Shown here one piece after another: positions 11,440 through 22,599 of a stretch of DNA of 64,000 bases (positions within the stretch are counted from its first letter, which is position 1; each line of letters starts with the position of its first letter). The stretch is taken from positions 9,876,363-9,940,362 of the forward strand of contig NW_024881277.1 of NCBI RefSeq assembly GCF_018691265.1. The letters are read 5' to 3'. A program made the translations under genes and the position numbers. Origin of the DNA: Tyto alba. Lineage: Eukaryota; Chordata; Aves; Strigiformes; Tytonidae. The notes under the pieces were generated by a model. That model was given only the letters and a program-made list of their open reading frames with translations, did no database searches and had not been told where the DNA came from.

Positions 11440-12105
11440 CATTAATGCAAAAGTCAGTCTGTAAGGAAACTCTCAGAGACCAAGGTTTACGGTTTCTGAA
11501 GGAAGCATTCCTTCACTCATGCCAGGCCAGTGAGGCTTAATTCCACCTAGCACTGACTCCCTGAACTTGTTTGTATCCTGTCAATATAGGAAAAAGTCAT
11601 ACATATTCATTAGCTTTATGGCGAGTATATACATAAATACAAGCCTTCCCTGGTACTCCTTTTAATACTATAATGCCCTTTACACATGCGTGGTTGTGCA
11701 TCCTGGTGGTCGTTTCAGTATGTCAGTGGCCATTACTTCCACCTTGCTCATCTTCTTTACCTTCTCCTTTTCTTAAAATTGTCTATCTTGATACTCATCG
11801 TTGTTTTCATTAAGTTCACACATGACAAAATCAGTCCATTCTGGTCTTTTTGCAACTCTTCTTCTTGTTATTATCTTTGGGCATTCAGCATGTATACTAC
11901 TTAATCTAAGCCGACCTTGGATGGTCAGTAGCTACGTGCAAGACTATCCAATTAAGCACCCACTATCTTCAAAGGTTATGCAATAAAGCAACTGCTACCT
12001 TCATAGGACTATTGTTAAAAATAACAGCTTGTTTCAAGGACCTACCTTCTACGCAATCTGTCCTTTCAAGCAAATATTACATGGAAACTTAAAGCTATCA
12101 CGGGA
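11440..12105. mobile_element. AT-rich insertion present only in cassette 2
   Basis: Between the cttcctctt / gggtgat points that are adjacent in cassette 1, about 660 bases of AT-rich sequence are inserted. It includes aataaa near 11981 and no SRCR homology. Base composition differs sharply from the GC-rich cassettes. A retro-element LTR is the likeliest identity, but no family was recognised. Small frames in it are not gene-like. Confidence 0.5.
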
Positions 12106-12212
12106 TATGCAATGGGTGATTTGGTGACAGCTTGCTTAGAGGTTGTGTGGGATGTGGGCATGGGAATGCCACAAGGCTCTGGGAACTCCCAGTTGATTAG
12201 ATTTTTTTCTAG

Positions 12213-12519
12213 AATTTTTCCGGCTAGTGGAAGGGAAGAACCGCTGCTCAGGACGCATGGAGATCCGTGATGGGGACCTGTGGAAAAGTGTCTGTGATTC
12301 CCACTTTGGTCCCAAGGCTGCTGACGTGCTCTGCAGGGAGTTGCAGTGCGGCGCAGCCCTGCCTGTCGCTGGAGGAAGTCACGTTGGAGAAGGGGTGGGT
12401 CCCATGTGGGATGGAGAGCTGCGGTGTGTGGGGAATGAATCCCTCCTCGCCTCCTGCCCCAGGGGGTCCCCGGGACCAGCCCTGCACCCACGCAAACAGC
12501 GCTGCTGTGAACTGCACAG
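12213..12519 (+). pseudogene. SRCR domain exon 2B, two-base deletion
   Basis: A near copy of exon 1B with a ttttctag acceptor and gtaagg donor. Length is 307 against 309 bases. The two missing bases fall in the C run at about 12466-12472, after LASCPRG. Before the break the domain is complete from FFRLVEGKNRC to the sixth cysteine; after it, the QPCTHANSAAVNCTG end continues in another frame. No in-frame nonsense substitution is seen apart from this. Confidence 0.85.
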
Positions 12520-12721
12520 GTAAGGACTCAGGGTGGGCTGTTGAACACCGGGCTGTGCCGGGGCAGGGGAGGAGGGCAGGGACTGTGCTGGCCTTGGCCT
12601 GAGAACAGGAGGGGTGATGTTGTCTCCTGCAGTCTGCAGTTATGCAGGAAAAGATGCAGAAGCCAATGTCTCGCTCTGTCTGTCCTCCTGCATTTGGTGC
12701 ACGGCTGCCGAAAGGTTCAGG

Positions 12722-12787
12722 ATGGGGACAGAGTCCCTCTGTCCCCTTAGTTACTGTAGCTGCTCCTCTGGGTGCAGTTGTGCAGGG
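12722..12787 (+). pseudogene. Decayed signal-peptide exon, cassette 3
   Basis: Almost identical to the relic at 9239-9304, with the same one-base loss and the same gt to gg change at the donor. The decay therefore happened before cassettes 2 and 3 separated, or was copied between them by gene conversion. Confidence 0.75.
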
Positions 12788-13775
12788 GGAAATGCCTGCT
12801 GCCCTGCCACAAAGCCCTGGGGCCAAGGAGCAGCACAGGGATCCCTCTGGAAACGGGGCTTCTTCCCATGTGTCGATGTGACAAGGGTAGAAAGTGAACA
12901 GGTTCACTGAGCCTGTGCTTCTCTGCGTGGCAGAAGGGCTTTTCTGCTTCCAGGGCTCCCACGTTTCTGGCCGTTGGTACCCGGGTGTGGATTTGCCATC
13001 CTTGGGCACCGTCCCTGGGGCCCTGGCTCTGCCAGCTCTGTTCCCTGTGAGCTGGTGGTGCCTTAACTGGTGGCTCTTTGTTCTGTCATCCCAGAGGCAC
13101 AGCCAGCCTCCGGGGTACCCAGGAAGGGGTGTGGGCTCTTCACTCTTGTCCCGGAGTCAGGTGATCCCAGGCTGACCGGGGGTGGGTTGTGCTTGTGGAG
13201 ACAAGGGAACTGGGGATCTGTTCCCAGAGGCTCGCAAAGGGGTGACCTTCCTGGGGGGATCCCAGACAAGGTCAGGTCTGGGCTGATGCCCAAGGACAAG
13301 GAGGGCATGGTTTGGGAGGCCTCACTGGGACGATCATTCTGCTCCACAGGGGACACGTAAAGTCCTGAGGGAAGGGTGAGTTGGGAGGGGCCCAGGGCAG
13401 GCTGTGGTCTAGGGGAGCTGGGGGCTCTGGGGAGGAGTAGCCATGTGAGCCTGGGGGATCCCTGGTGGGGACAGGTCCCTTTTCAGGGTGCTGTCTGGGG
13501 AGGAGCAGCAGCCCTGGGTGAGCACAGGATAGGGACGAGGGGTTGTTGTGGTGGAAGTGCCAAAGTGTGTGGTGCCACAAATGACCCAGCAGGGCCAGAG
13601 CTGGGCACCCCTAGCCTTGCACAGCCCATGAGGATAGAAGGGATCCCTGAACTGCCCTGGGGACAGCCTGGATGGGAGTGGGCTCCCACCCTGGTGCCTC
13701 GGACTCCACCTGCACAGGGCTTCCCCAGACCCGTGGTGCTGGGGCTGAGCGCTGTCCTGACTGGTCCTGTGTCAG

Positions 13776-14095
13776 TGTTTGAAGGTGCTGTGGAGGTGAG
13801 GCTGGCGGACGGCGGCAGGCGCTGTGCTGGGAGAGTGGAGGTGAAACAACACGGCAAGTGGGGGACTGTGTGGTCACTACTGGAGCATGAAGGATGCAGC
13901 AGTGGTTTGTAAACAGCTGGACTGTGGGTCTGCTGTTGAGCTCCTCAGTACGGACACTTTGGGCAGGATCTGGCCCCATTTGGATGGATGATGTTGGCTG
14001 TAATGGCACCGAATCTGCCCTGTCTGACTGCACACACGGAGGATGGGGTGAACATGACTGTGGTCATGCTTATGATGCTGGAGTGGTGTGTTCAG
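13776..14095 (+). pseudogene. SRCR domain exon 3A, three small deletions
   Basis: Acceptor cag and donor gtaagg are intact. Length is 320 against 324 bases. Compared with exons 1A and 2A, it lacks two bases in a gtgtgtgg repeat (about 13868), one at gttgagctcc (13934-13943, shared with exon 2A) and one at gggcaggatct (about 13963). The net change shifts the frame and removes part of the TVCDD block. Residual reading gives [19 protein letters not shown], then the other frame GCNGTES to VVCSG. Confidence 0.85.
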
Positions 14096-14514
14096 GTAAG
14101 GGGACAACCTATTCCATACCTCTGGGGCTCAGATTGTGGAAGGAACGTGCTGCGCCCTCAAGGAGCAAAAGTCAGGCACCAGAGCATTGCCCAGTGTGGC
14201 CAGTCACACTGCTGAGCTGGGACTGTCATTACTGGTGTCCCCAGTGCCTGGGGAAAGCCAGTGGGAACCTGCCCAAGGGTGCCTTACTGTGCCTGGTCCC
14301 TGAGCTGGCACAGATGAACCCTCCATCCCTGCCCTGCACGGTCTGTTGATTGCCATCTTTCTCCTCCTGTTCACCCAGGAGCTGTCTGGCGGTGCTGCGG
14401 GCCAGCTGCCCCCATGCCAGAGGCACCAGAAGTGACTCCTGTGGCCACCGACCATCCTGGGGAAGGGTGTGAGATGGGGAGCTACTTTTGGGTTATCCCT
14501 GCCGGCAGACATGA

Positions 14515-15280
14515 GTCTCTTGGCTGAAGCAAAGGGATTGCTTGGAGAGGAAGAGCACTGGGCTTGGCTAGAAGAGCAGGTGGCACGTGGCACCTTGTTC
14601 CTCTCCCAGGGTCACCCCATGAGAGCCTGCTCATGGGGACATGGCACCGTGCAGGCAGTGCGACCTGCCACCCAGCCTCTTGCCTGCCCCAGCCCCTGGC
14701 TGCTCTGTGCCACAGGGGATTTGCCAGCAATTACTGGCTCTCCTCTGTGCCCACCCTTGAACCAGGAGCACGTGTAAGCCCAGGGCTGCTCTTCTGTCCA
14801 CTCTCCTGCCTTCTGCCCAGCCACTGGGCAGGGCCATGCATGCCCAGCAGCGCACTCTGGCCATGGCTGAGAACCTCTGTACTGGGTAGGCTCCTGAGCA
14901 GGTGGTGGCCCAGCCACTGACCACGGGTACATCCTCACAGTCCCTTAGTCCTGTGACATGTCCCATCCACCAGCCTCACCCCAACAGCCCAAGATCTCTG
15001 TGGGCATGGGGTGCACTTCTCATGGCACCAAGGGGCTCCTCACGCCTGGCGCTGAGCTCAGTGGGGCAGAGCAAGCTGCAGCAGCCAAACGCACCTGGCC
15101 CCATTTCCCCAAACCCCGAGTGCTATGGGGGCTGCAGTGCCCAGGGACCAGTACTGGGCAGCCCAAGGTCTCTGCAGCAGCAGCAGTTTGTTGGAGAGAC
15201 TCCTGTGGCTGTGGATGTTGGAAGAGAAACAAATCCCCAAGTGCTGTGCTGATTTCTGAGGAGCAGCAGGGCTGGGCGTG
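14515..15280. other. Extra intron sequence in cassette 3, no gene recognised
   Basis: Cassette 2 runs directly from the ggcagaca point to gatgtgtttgt, while cassette 3 has about 770 further GC-rich bases there. No SRCR block, promoter or repeat family was recognised in it. Either cassette 2 lost it or cassette 3 gained it. Confidence 0.45.
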
Positions 15281-15417
15281 ATGTGTTTGTACCACCAGCA
15301 CCCCCTGAGAGCAGCTGGGGATGTCGTAGGGCTTTTTGCCTGTGGCCACCTTGGAGATCAGCTGGCATGTAGTCAGGGTATTGCCAGAGGGCTGTGGAAC
15401 TCTCAGGGTCATTGGTT

Positions 15418-15565
15418 GGTCCAGAATCTGTCCGGCTGCTCTAAGGGCACAGGTCCTCTGAGGACGTATAGTGATCCATGAGGAGGCCCTTTGGACAGCG
15501 GTGTGTACTCACACTTTGGCCCAACGGTGCCAACGTGGTTTGCAGAGTCTGCTGTGGGCTGCAAT
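15418..15565 (+). pseudogene. Relic of a further SRCR exon in the cassette 3 intron
   Basis: The counterpart of the relic at 11195-11345, with the same block order and further small gaps (for example in the cacactttggc stretch). No open frame spans it. Confidence 0.55.
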
Positions 15566-15754
15566 AGACACACCCCCTGAGTGCTGTGATGGTGGAGAGA
15601 AGGTGTGTAACTTGATGGATGCCTTTGTGACACCATCACCCTTAAATAGCTTCTAAATGTGCAGTGAGTGATTTTGGTCACTTGCATGGAGGTGGTGTGG
15701 GATGTGGGCATGGGAATGCCACAGATCTGGAACTCCCAGTTGATTTATTTCCAG

Positions 15755-16062
15755 GATTTGTCCGTCTGATGGAAGGGAAGAACCGCTGCTCAGGACGCGT
15801 GGAGATCCGTGACGGGGACCTGTGGAAAAGTGTCTGTGATTCCCACTTTGGTCCCAAGGCTGCTGACGTGCTCTGCAGGGAGTTGCAGTGCGGCGCAGCC
15901 CTGCCTGTCACTGGAGGAAGTCACGTTGGAGAAGGGGTGGGTCCCATGTGGGATGGAGAGCTGCGGTGTGTGGGGAATGAATCCCTCCTCGCCTCCTGCC
16001 CCAGGGGTCCCCCCGGGACCAGCCCTGCACCCACGCAAACAGCGCTGTTGTGAACTGCACAG
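15755..16062 (+). pseudogene. SRCR domain exon 3B, one-base deletion
   Basis: A copy of exon 1B with a tttccag acceptor and gtaagg donor. Length is 308 against 309 bases. The loss is in the G run at about 16003-16006 (gggg where 1B has ggggg). It reads GFVRLMEGKNRCSGRVEI and keeps six cysteines before the break; the last two lie in another frame. The position is within about 10 bases of the exon 2B break but the lost bases differ, so the two events are independent. Confidence 0.85.
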
Positions 16063-16288
16063 GTAAGGACTCAGGGTGGGCTGTTGAACACCGGGGCTGT
16101 GGTAGGGGTTGGGGAACAGAGCAGGGACCGTGCTGGGCCGGGTGTGAGGACAGGAGGGTTGATGGGTTTGTTTGCAGCATGACAATACTGCAGAAGGAAA
16201 ACAAAGTCATGTTGTCCCTCTGGCCTCTCCACCAGCTACTGAGGGTACAGAGCACAATCCACTCTCTTTTCTCCGCCTCTGTCCCCAG

Positions 16289-16603
16289 AGTACACAGGGA
16301 TCAGACTGGTGAATGGCAGCACAGTGTGTGCGGGGAGGGTGGAGGTCCAGGTGCTGGGGACCTGGGGGACCCTCTGTGCCTCCCGCTGGGATCTCTCGGA
16401 TGCCCACGTTCTCTGTCAGCAACTCAACTGCGGGTTTGCTGAATCCATTCCTGGAGGAGAACATTTTGGGAGAGAGACTGGCCCTGTCTGGAGAGACTCA
16501 TTCCACTGTGACGGGACTGAAGCCCTCCTGCAACAGTGCCCAGTGACCACCCTGGGGGCCTCGCCGTGCTCCCAAGGGAACGCTGCTGCTGTCATTTGCT
16601 CAG
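16289..16603 (+). CDS. SRCR domain exon 4
   Basis: An intact 105-codon group B SRCR exon, ccccag acceptor and gtgagt donor, phase 1 at both ends. It reads from [19 protein letters not shown] through [47 protein letters not shown] and VICSG. Eight cysteines are present. This is the first exon downstream of the triplicated cassettes and has no close copy in the window. Confidence 0.9.
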
Positions 16604-17092
16604 GTGAGTGCTGGAAAAATGCTGCTGAACTCCATTTGTACTTGTGTGCAACATAGCCACTAAAAGTAGGGGTTCCATGGCTGTATCAGGCTGAATTTCT
16701 CCTTGGGGAAACCCTGGCTTCCCCAGGAACCGTCTGGAGGGCTTTCCCTGCTCAGACGGACCGCTCGACTTTGGGAGAGCTGAGGACTGAACGAGGCAGG
16801 CATCTGCCCCCAGGGCAGTGGCTTAGGCCCCAGCACCACCGCCAGGCCCGGGCTCCTCTGTCCTCGTACTGTGCAGCGAGCCCAGGACAGGGCTGCAGGG
16901 CTCTGCTCCATCCCTCTGGCTGCAGCCGACCGCATCCCGTCCCACAGAGAGCCCTGCAGAGCCTCATCCCCCCACCCAGGCAGGAGCTGGTGCCCCCAGC
17001 AGCAGCTGACCTGGCTGTGAGCTGCAGGGAGGGCCCAGGCTTTGCCCTTGTTTCTCGTCAGCACAAGGCTCCACCTTGTCCCGTTTGGTTGA

Positions 17093-17496
<404 letters not shown>

Positions 17497-17553
17497 GTGA
17501 GTGGCACTGCCCAGGCGCCCAGGTGACGGTCTGCGCAGGCAGGCAGGCCCTGA

Positions 17554-18165
<612 letters not shown>

Positions 18166-18248
18166 TGAGGGCCTGGGGGGTGTAGAGGTGTCCTGGCTCC
18201 CACAGCCCCAGATCAGCCTGTTCCCGCTTTGGGGCCTTTTCTTCCCAG

Positions 18249-18563
18249 AGTTCGTGGCCCTGAGGCTGGAGAACAGCGACGGCTGCTCCGGGCGCCTGCA
18301 GGTTTTCTACAACGGGACATGGGGGAGCATTTGCTCTAACTCCATCACTGACAACACGGTGACACTGGCGTGCAAGGAGCTGGGCTGCGGGGACAGAGGA
18401 TCCCTCGAAACACGCCTGCCCTCTGGCAGGGTGTCTGGCCCTGCCTGGCTGGATCACGTGCGGTGTGGGGAGACAAACAGCTCTTTCTGGCAGTGTCCCT
18501 CCACACCCTGGAACCCACAGTCATGTGAATACCTGGAAGAGGAGATCCACATCACCTGCAATG
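18249..18563 (+). CDS. SRCR domain exon 7
   Basis: An intact 105-codon SRCR exon, cccag acceptor and gtaact donor. It reads EFVALRLENSDGCSGRLQVF, NGTWGSICSNSI, LACKELGCGD, GPAWLDHVRCGE, FWQC, QSCEYLEEEIHITCNG. The 'HITC' ending and the SICSNS block match the late SRCR domains of the CD163/WC1 family rather than the repeated A/B type. Eight cysteines; two N-glycosylation sites (NGT, NSS). Confidence 0.9.
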
Positions 18564-18986
18564 GTAACTCTGAGGCACCCGGCACCAGTGTCACCCCAGC
18601 TCCTGCTCCCCACAGGGCATGGCCAAACACAGAGAAAGAGCTTGGAGAGGCTTTTACTTTCCATGCCAGACCCTTGTGCTGCCAGTGGCACAAACGTGAC
18701 CGCGGCCACACACATCCAGCAGCAGTTGCCACCCAGGTTACCACAGTGCCTGGGGAAGCAGAGGCATCTCCAGGTGAGGTCTCAGAAGAGACCAGATGGT
18801 TTTCAGAAGAGCCTCCCCTCCACAGACAAGCTACTGCTGCTCTGTGAGCCAGGGACCTTCTGGGGCTGAGCAATCAGGGTCCCCCCACAGTCCTGCATGT
18901 GTCCCATGGATGACAGGGTTTCAGTTGCTGCCCCAGATGGTGCAGGGAGGCCCGAGCAGAGCTCAGCCCCACTCTCTTCTGCATGA

Positions 18987-19484
<498 letters not shown>

Positions 19485-19816
19485 TAGTGGCAGGGCTGGG
19501 AGCCTTTGCTCGGGTATTAGCAGGGAACTAGGGAAGGCCTTTTGTCCACGCGGTCCGGGCATGGACCCCGACCTTCCGAGAGAAAGAACATTCCTGTGGA
19601 GTGCAGGAGCCCGGTGCCAGGCAGGGAGCAGCCTCGGTGTAACTGGCCGTGCTCTGGCCACTGCCCGTGGGGCCCTGCAGCCCCAGGACTATCCCCTGGG
19701 CTGCCTCTGCCATCCTGCCTGCCTCCCAGAGCAGAGGTGCTGGGCTCTGTCCCGGCCTCCCTTTCTGGCACTACAGGAGGGGCAATTTGGGTGGGATGTG
19801 TCAGGGACATCTAGAG

Positions 19817-19843
19817 ACACACACACACACACACACAAACACG
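19817..19843 (+). repeat. (CA)n microsatellite
   Basis: A short CA repeat in the intron before the stalk exon. Confidence 0.9.
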
Positions 19844-19918
19844 GTGTGTTGGGGAGGAGGTTTCCTGATACCCACACACCCAGTGTCTCAGCCCAGCTCT
19901 CCTTTTCCTCCTCTGCAG

Positions 19919-19953
19919 CTACACCCAGGACGACAACACCCCCACCCCAGCAG
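19919..19953 (+). pseudogene. Thr/Pro stalk exon, one base short of frame
   Basis: Acceptor ctgcag and donor gtaact enclose 35 bases reading ATPRTTTPPP. This is the short O-glycan-type stalk expected here. The exon must end in phase 1 to join the transmembrane exon, which needs 36 bases. It is one base short, most simply in one of its C runs (19941-19949). As written it would shift the transmembrane frame. Confidence 0.6.
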
Positions 19954-20168
19954 GTAACTTGTCCTCCCCGGAGTCTGGGTACCCCCGGGGCCAGGCTGTG
20001 ACCCACAGCTGGATGGAAGGGGCTCCTAGCTGGGGTGTGAAACTGCCTGGAGGAGATACTGGAGTGGTGGCAGGGGGTTGGGGAGAGCTATAATTTACCC
20101 AGGATGGTGGAAGCTTTCCTGTCACTCACCCCTGGGGTGCTGCCCCTTCGAAGTTGTCTCCCATGCAG

Positions 20169-20306
20169 ATCCCACCCGAGGCCATCAGAGCAGCAGCGGG
20201 AGAGTCTCAGTGCCCGTCATCATGTGCATCATCCTGGGGACCCTTGTCTGCCTGCTCCTGGCCCTCCTGGCTGGGCAAGTGCTGAGCGCCGGGGCTGGGC
20301 GCAGAG
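20169..20306 (+). CDS. Transmembrane exon
   Basis: A 46-codon exon, gcag acceptor and gtgagt donor, phase 1 at both ends. A short Ser/Arg-rich juxtamembrane part (HQSSSGRVSVP) is followed by a single hydrophobic segment of about 22 residues, VIMCIILGTLVCLLLALLAG, and the stop-transfer end GAGRRG. This makes the receptor a type I membrane protein. Confidence 0.9.
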
Positions 20307-21008
20307 GTGAGTCCTTGCCCAGAGGTGCCGGGGGGAGATACCTCCTGGTAGGGCTGTAGGGTGCTGTGGGGGGTGTCAGCAAGGGGCACAGGCAGAGCGG
20401 GAGGGTGAGACTGTGTGCTGCTACCTGCCTCGTGCTTCCCCGTTGAGTGCCTGGCTGTGGGGCACCAGCAGCAAGGGGTGGAGAGAGCCCCGAGGTGGGG
20501 GCAGTTAGCCATGGTGTAGGAGAGAAATGGCAGAGAGGGGATGGCCAAGGCTGGCAGTGCTCTCGGTAGTGCTGGAGGGGGCTCTGGGGCAAGAGAGATG
20601 CTAGGAGGAGTGTGGGGCAGCAGGGTCCATCACCGTGGTGTCAGGCCCCCAGGCTGTCCCCCTGCCCAGCCCTGCCCACCCCCTGGTGGGACAGGGGCAG
20701 GTAGGGGCAAGCTCCAGGTGGAGAGGAAATGTGGGAACATATCCGGGGTGAGACAAGGGGGACATGGCGCACAGGCCAGAGGGGCATGAGCACTGTCTCC
20801 AAAGGGATGATGTGAGGGTGATGCTGCCCCAGATAATCTTCACACCAATGCTGCCCTCACTGGGGATGTGGCAGCTGTGCCTGGACAGTGCAGTGGGGCC
20901 GTGCTGTTGGACCAGTCCTGAGGTGGCACATGGAACCGTTTTGGGGGAGCACAGTGGGGTCCCTTTGCCCCTCTGCCTGTCCCTGTGCCAGCCCTGCTCT
21001 GTCCACAG

Positions 21009-21104
21009 GCTCCAGAAGAGCCCAGGAGCCCTTCCCCGAGGCTGTGTACGAGGAGATTGGGTACAGCCCAGCGTGGGAGAAACGGGCCAGGTTTGATCGC
21101 TCAG
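21009..21104 (+). CDS. Cytoplasmic exon 1
   Basis: A 32-codon exon with cacag acceptor and gtgggt donor, reading EAVYEEIGYSPAWEKRARF. The YEEI and YSPAW tyrosines are candidate phosphorylation or endocytosis signals, as in WC1 and CD163 tails. Phase 1 at both ends. Confidence 0.88.
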
Positions 21105-21535
21105 GTGGGTGTGGGTCTTCCCTGGAGGCACATCCGCAGGACCCTTTCCTTTGGCCCCAACCAGGAGCTGACCCTCTGAAGCCCCCCAGCCTGTGGTCCC
21201 TGTGGTGCTGGGGCTGTGGGGGCTGTGGGGAGAGCATCCAGGTCCTGGGACCAGGAGAGAAGCTTTCTCCCAGTCAGCTTTGACTGTCCCAGCTGGACAG
21301 CCCCTCTCTTCCTGCCCCTGCACCCCATGAGACACCCGAGGAGCGAGGGAAGGGGCTGTCCTGGGCCAGCTCTGGAAGCTCCTTTGAGACAGGGTTTGTC
21401 CCGGGGGAGCAGGGTGAATTCCCAGCCCTCCTCCCCACACAGCCCCAGCTCTGTGGGTCCCCCTTCCCCAGCAGCGCTGACCGTGAACCACGTCAGTGGG
21501 GCTTGCTCCATAACACCTGCTGTGCATCTCTCCAG

Positions 21536-21619
21536 GCTCCTATTCAGAGGAGTCCCTGACCCAGCTGCAGCCCCACCCTGGGGTCAGTGAGGAGGAGAAA
21601 GGTCTGGGATCAGCACCAG
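21536..21619 (+). CDS. Cytoplasmic exon 2
   Basis: A 28-codon exon, ctccag acceptor and gtaatg donor, with SYSEESLTQLQPHPGVSEEE. It is acidic and Ser-rich, as in the tails of this family. Phase 1 at both ends. Confidence 0.85.
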
Positions 21620-21828
21620 GTAATGGAGGCAGGAAGGGGTTGATCTCCCTGCAGACATGGGGTGGACAGAGGTGTCCCTGAGTGTCACCATCGGAGAAGG
21701 GGAGGACATGGGCATCACTTGTGGTTCTGCCAAGCCCAGTGTCTGCGCTTTGTGTCCCTGCACATCCTCTCATCCTCTGCTCTGCAGGACGGATCTTCTC
21801 ACTGTCACCAACTCCCCTCTCCTTTCAG

Positions 21829-21981
21829 ATGTCCTTGTCCTGCCCGGAGGTGACCCAGCAGATGGCTACGATGATGCCAGGGAGGTTCCTGATGCGGGGG
21901 AGGATGCTGTGCCTGGGCAGGGAGAGTGGGAAATGCCCAGGATGCCAGAGGAGGGAGCAGGGCCCAGGGCTGCACCTGGAG
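21829..21981 (+). CDS. Cytoplasmic exon 3
   Basis: A 51-codon exon with tttcag acceptor and gtgaga donor. It holds DPADGYDDAREVPDAGEDA, with a GYDDA motif also found in the last exon. Acidic and Pro-rich. Phase 1 at both ends. Confidence 0.85.
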
Positions 21982-22209
21982 GTGAGAGGGAAAGAGAGCG
22001 CTGCCTGTTCCTAGGGTGCCATCCCTGGTGCCCCTCAAGTCACTACCCTACTGACACCCAAACCTGCAGGGAAGAGGAAACCTGGCATGGGAGTTTTCCT
22101 TGAAAGGCCCGGGGGTGGGAGAAGGAGCTGAATGTGGTGAGGAGCAGGGAGGGTGGTGGTGTACAGATCCCATGGAGTGAACTGAAACGTCCGACCTTGC
22201 TGCTTGCAG

Positions 22210-22490
22210 GGGGCAGCCTGCGCTCCTGGAGAAGTGCCGACGTCCCTGGAGCTGAAGGAGACACCTCGTCCCCGTCCCCGGGGAGCATGGGCTATGATGA
22301 TGCTGAAGAGGTGCCTGTGGCACTTCCCTGTGAGGACGCAAAGGCTGTGACACCGGAGCTTGGTGCACAGCAGTCCCTGAGCCCCAGGCCAGGAGAGCCC
22401 ATCCCTGCTGCACAGCTGGGTGCAGCCGGGAGGGAGGAGAGGTCTGTGCAGCTGGGAGAGCCGCAAGCACCAGGGGACTGTCTCTCTTGA
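22210..22490 (+). CDS. Last coding exon, cytoplasmic tail end
   Basis: Begins after a cttgcag acceptor in phase 1 and runs 93 codons to a TGA at 22488-22490. It carries a second GYDDAEEVPV motif and a Ser/Pro/Glu-rich end. Followed by a short 3' UTR with attaaa at 22569-22574. The repeat of the GYDD motif across two exons suggests exon duplication in the tail. Confidence 0.88.
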
Positions 22491-22568
22491 GCCATGGGCA
22501 GCAGAAACAGCCTGGAGTTTCCTCCATTTTTATTCCCATTTTTATGCTGTGCATTCTTATATTTGTTT

Positions 22569-22574
22569 ATTAAA
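22569..22574 (+). promoter_or_regulatory. Poly(A) signal of the SRCR receptor gene
   Basis: attaaa lies 79 bases after the stop codon, followed by a GT-rich stretch. It is the nearest such signal. Confidence 0.65.
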
Positions 22575-22599
22575 AGCCTCTGGGGGCTTTGACCCAGAG

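Noticed and set aside
8376..13009. Long minus-strand frames across SRCR cassettes 1 and 2 (253-274 codons)
   Set aside because: They are antisense to exons 1B and 2B and cross their introns; their sequence is Pro/Ser/His-rich without a fold.
18670..18780. An additional linker exon before 19029
   Set aside because: Candidate acceptors (near 18668 and 18686) and donors (near 18739 and 18773) either meet a stop or fail to give phase 1 at the end.
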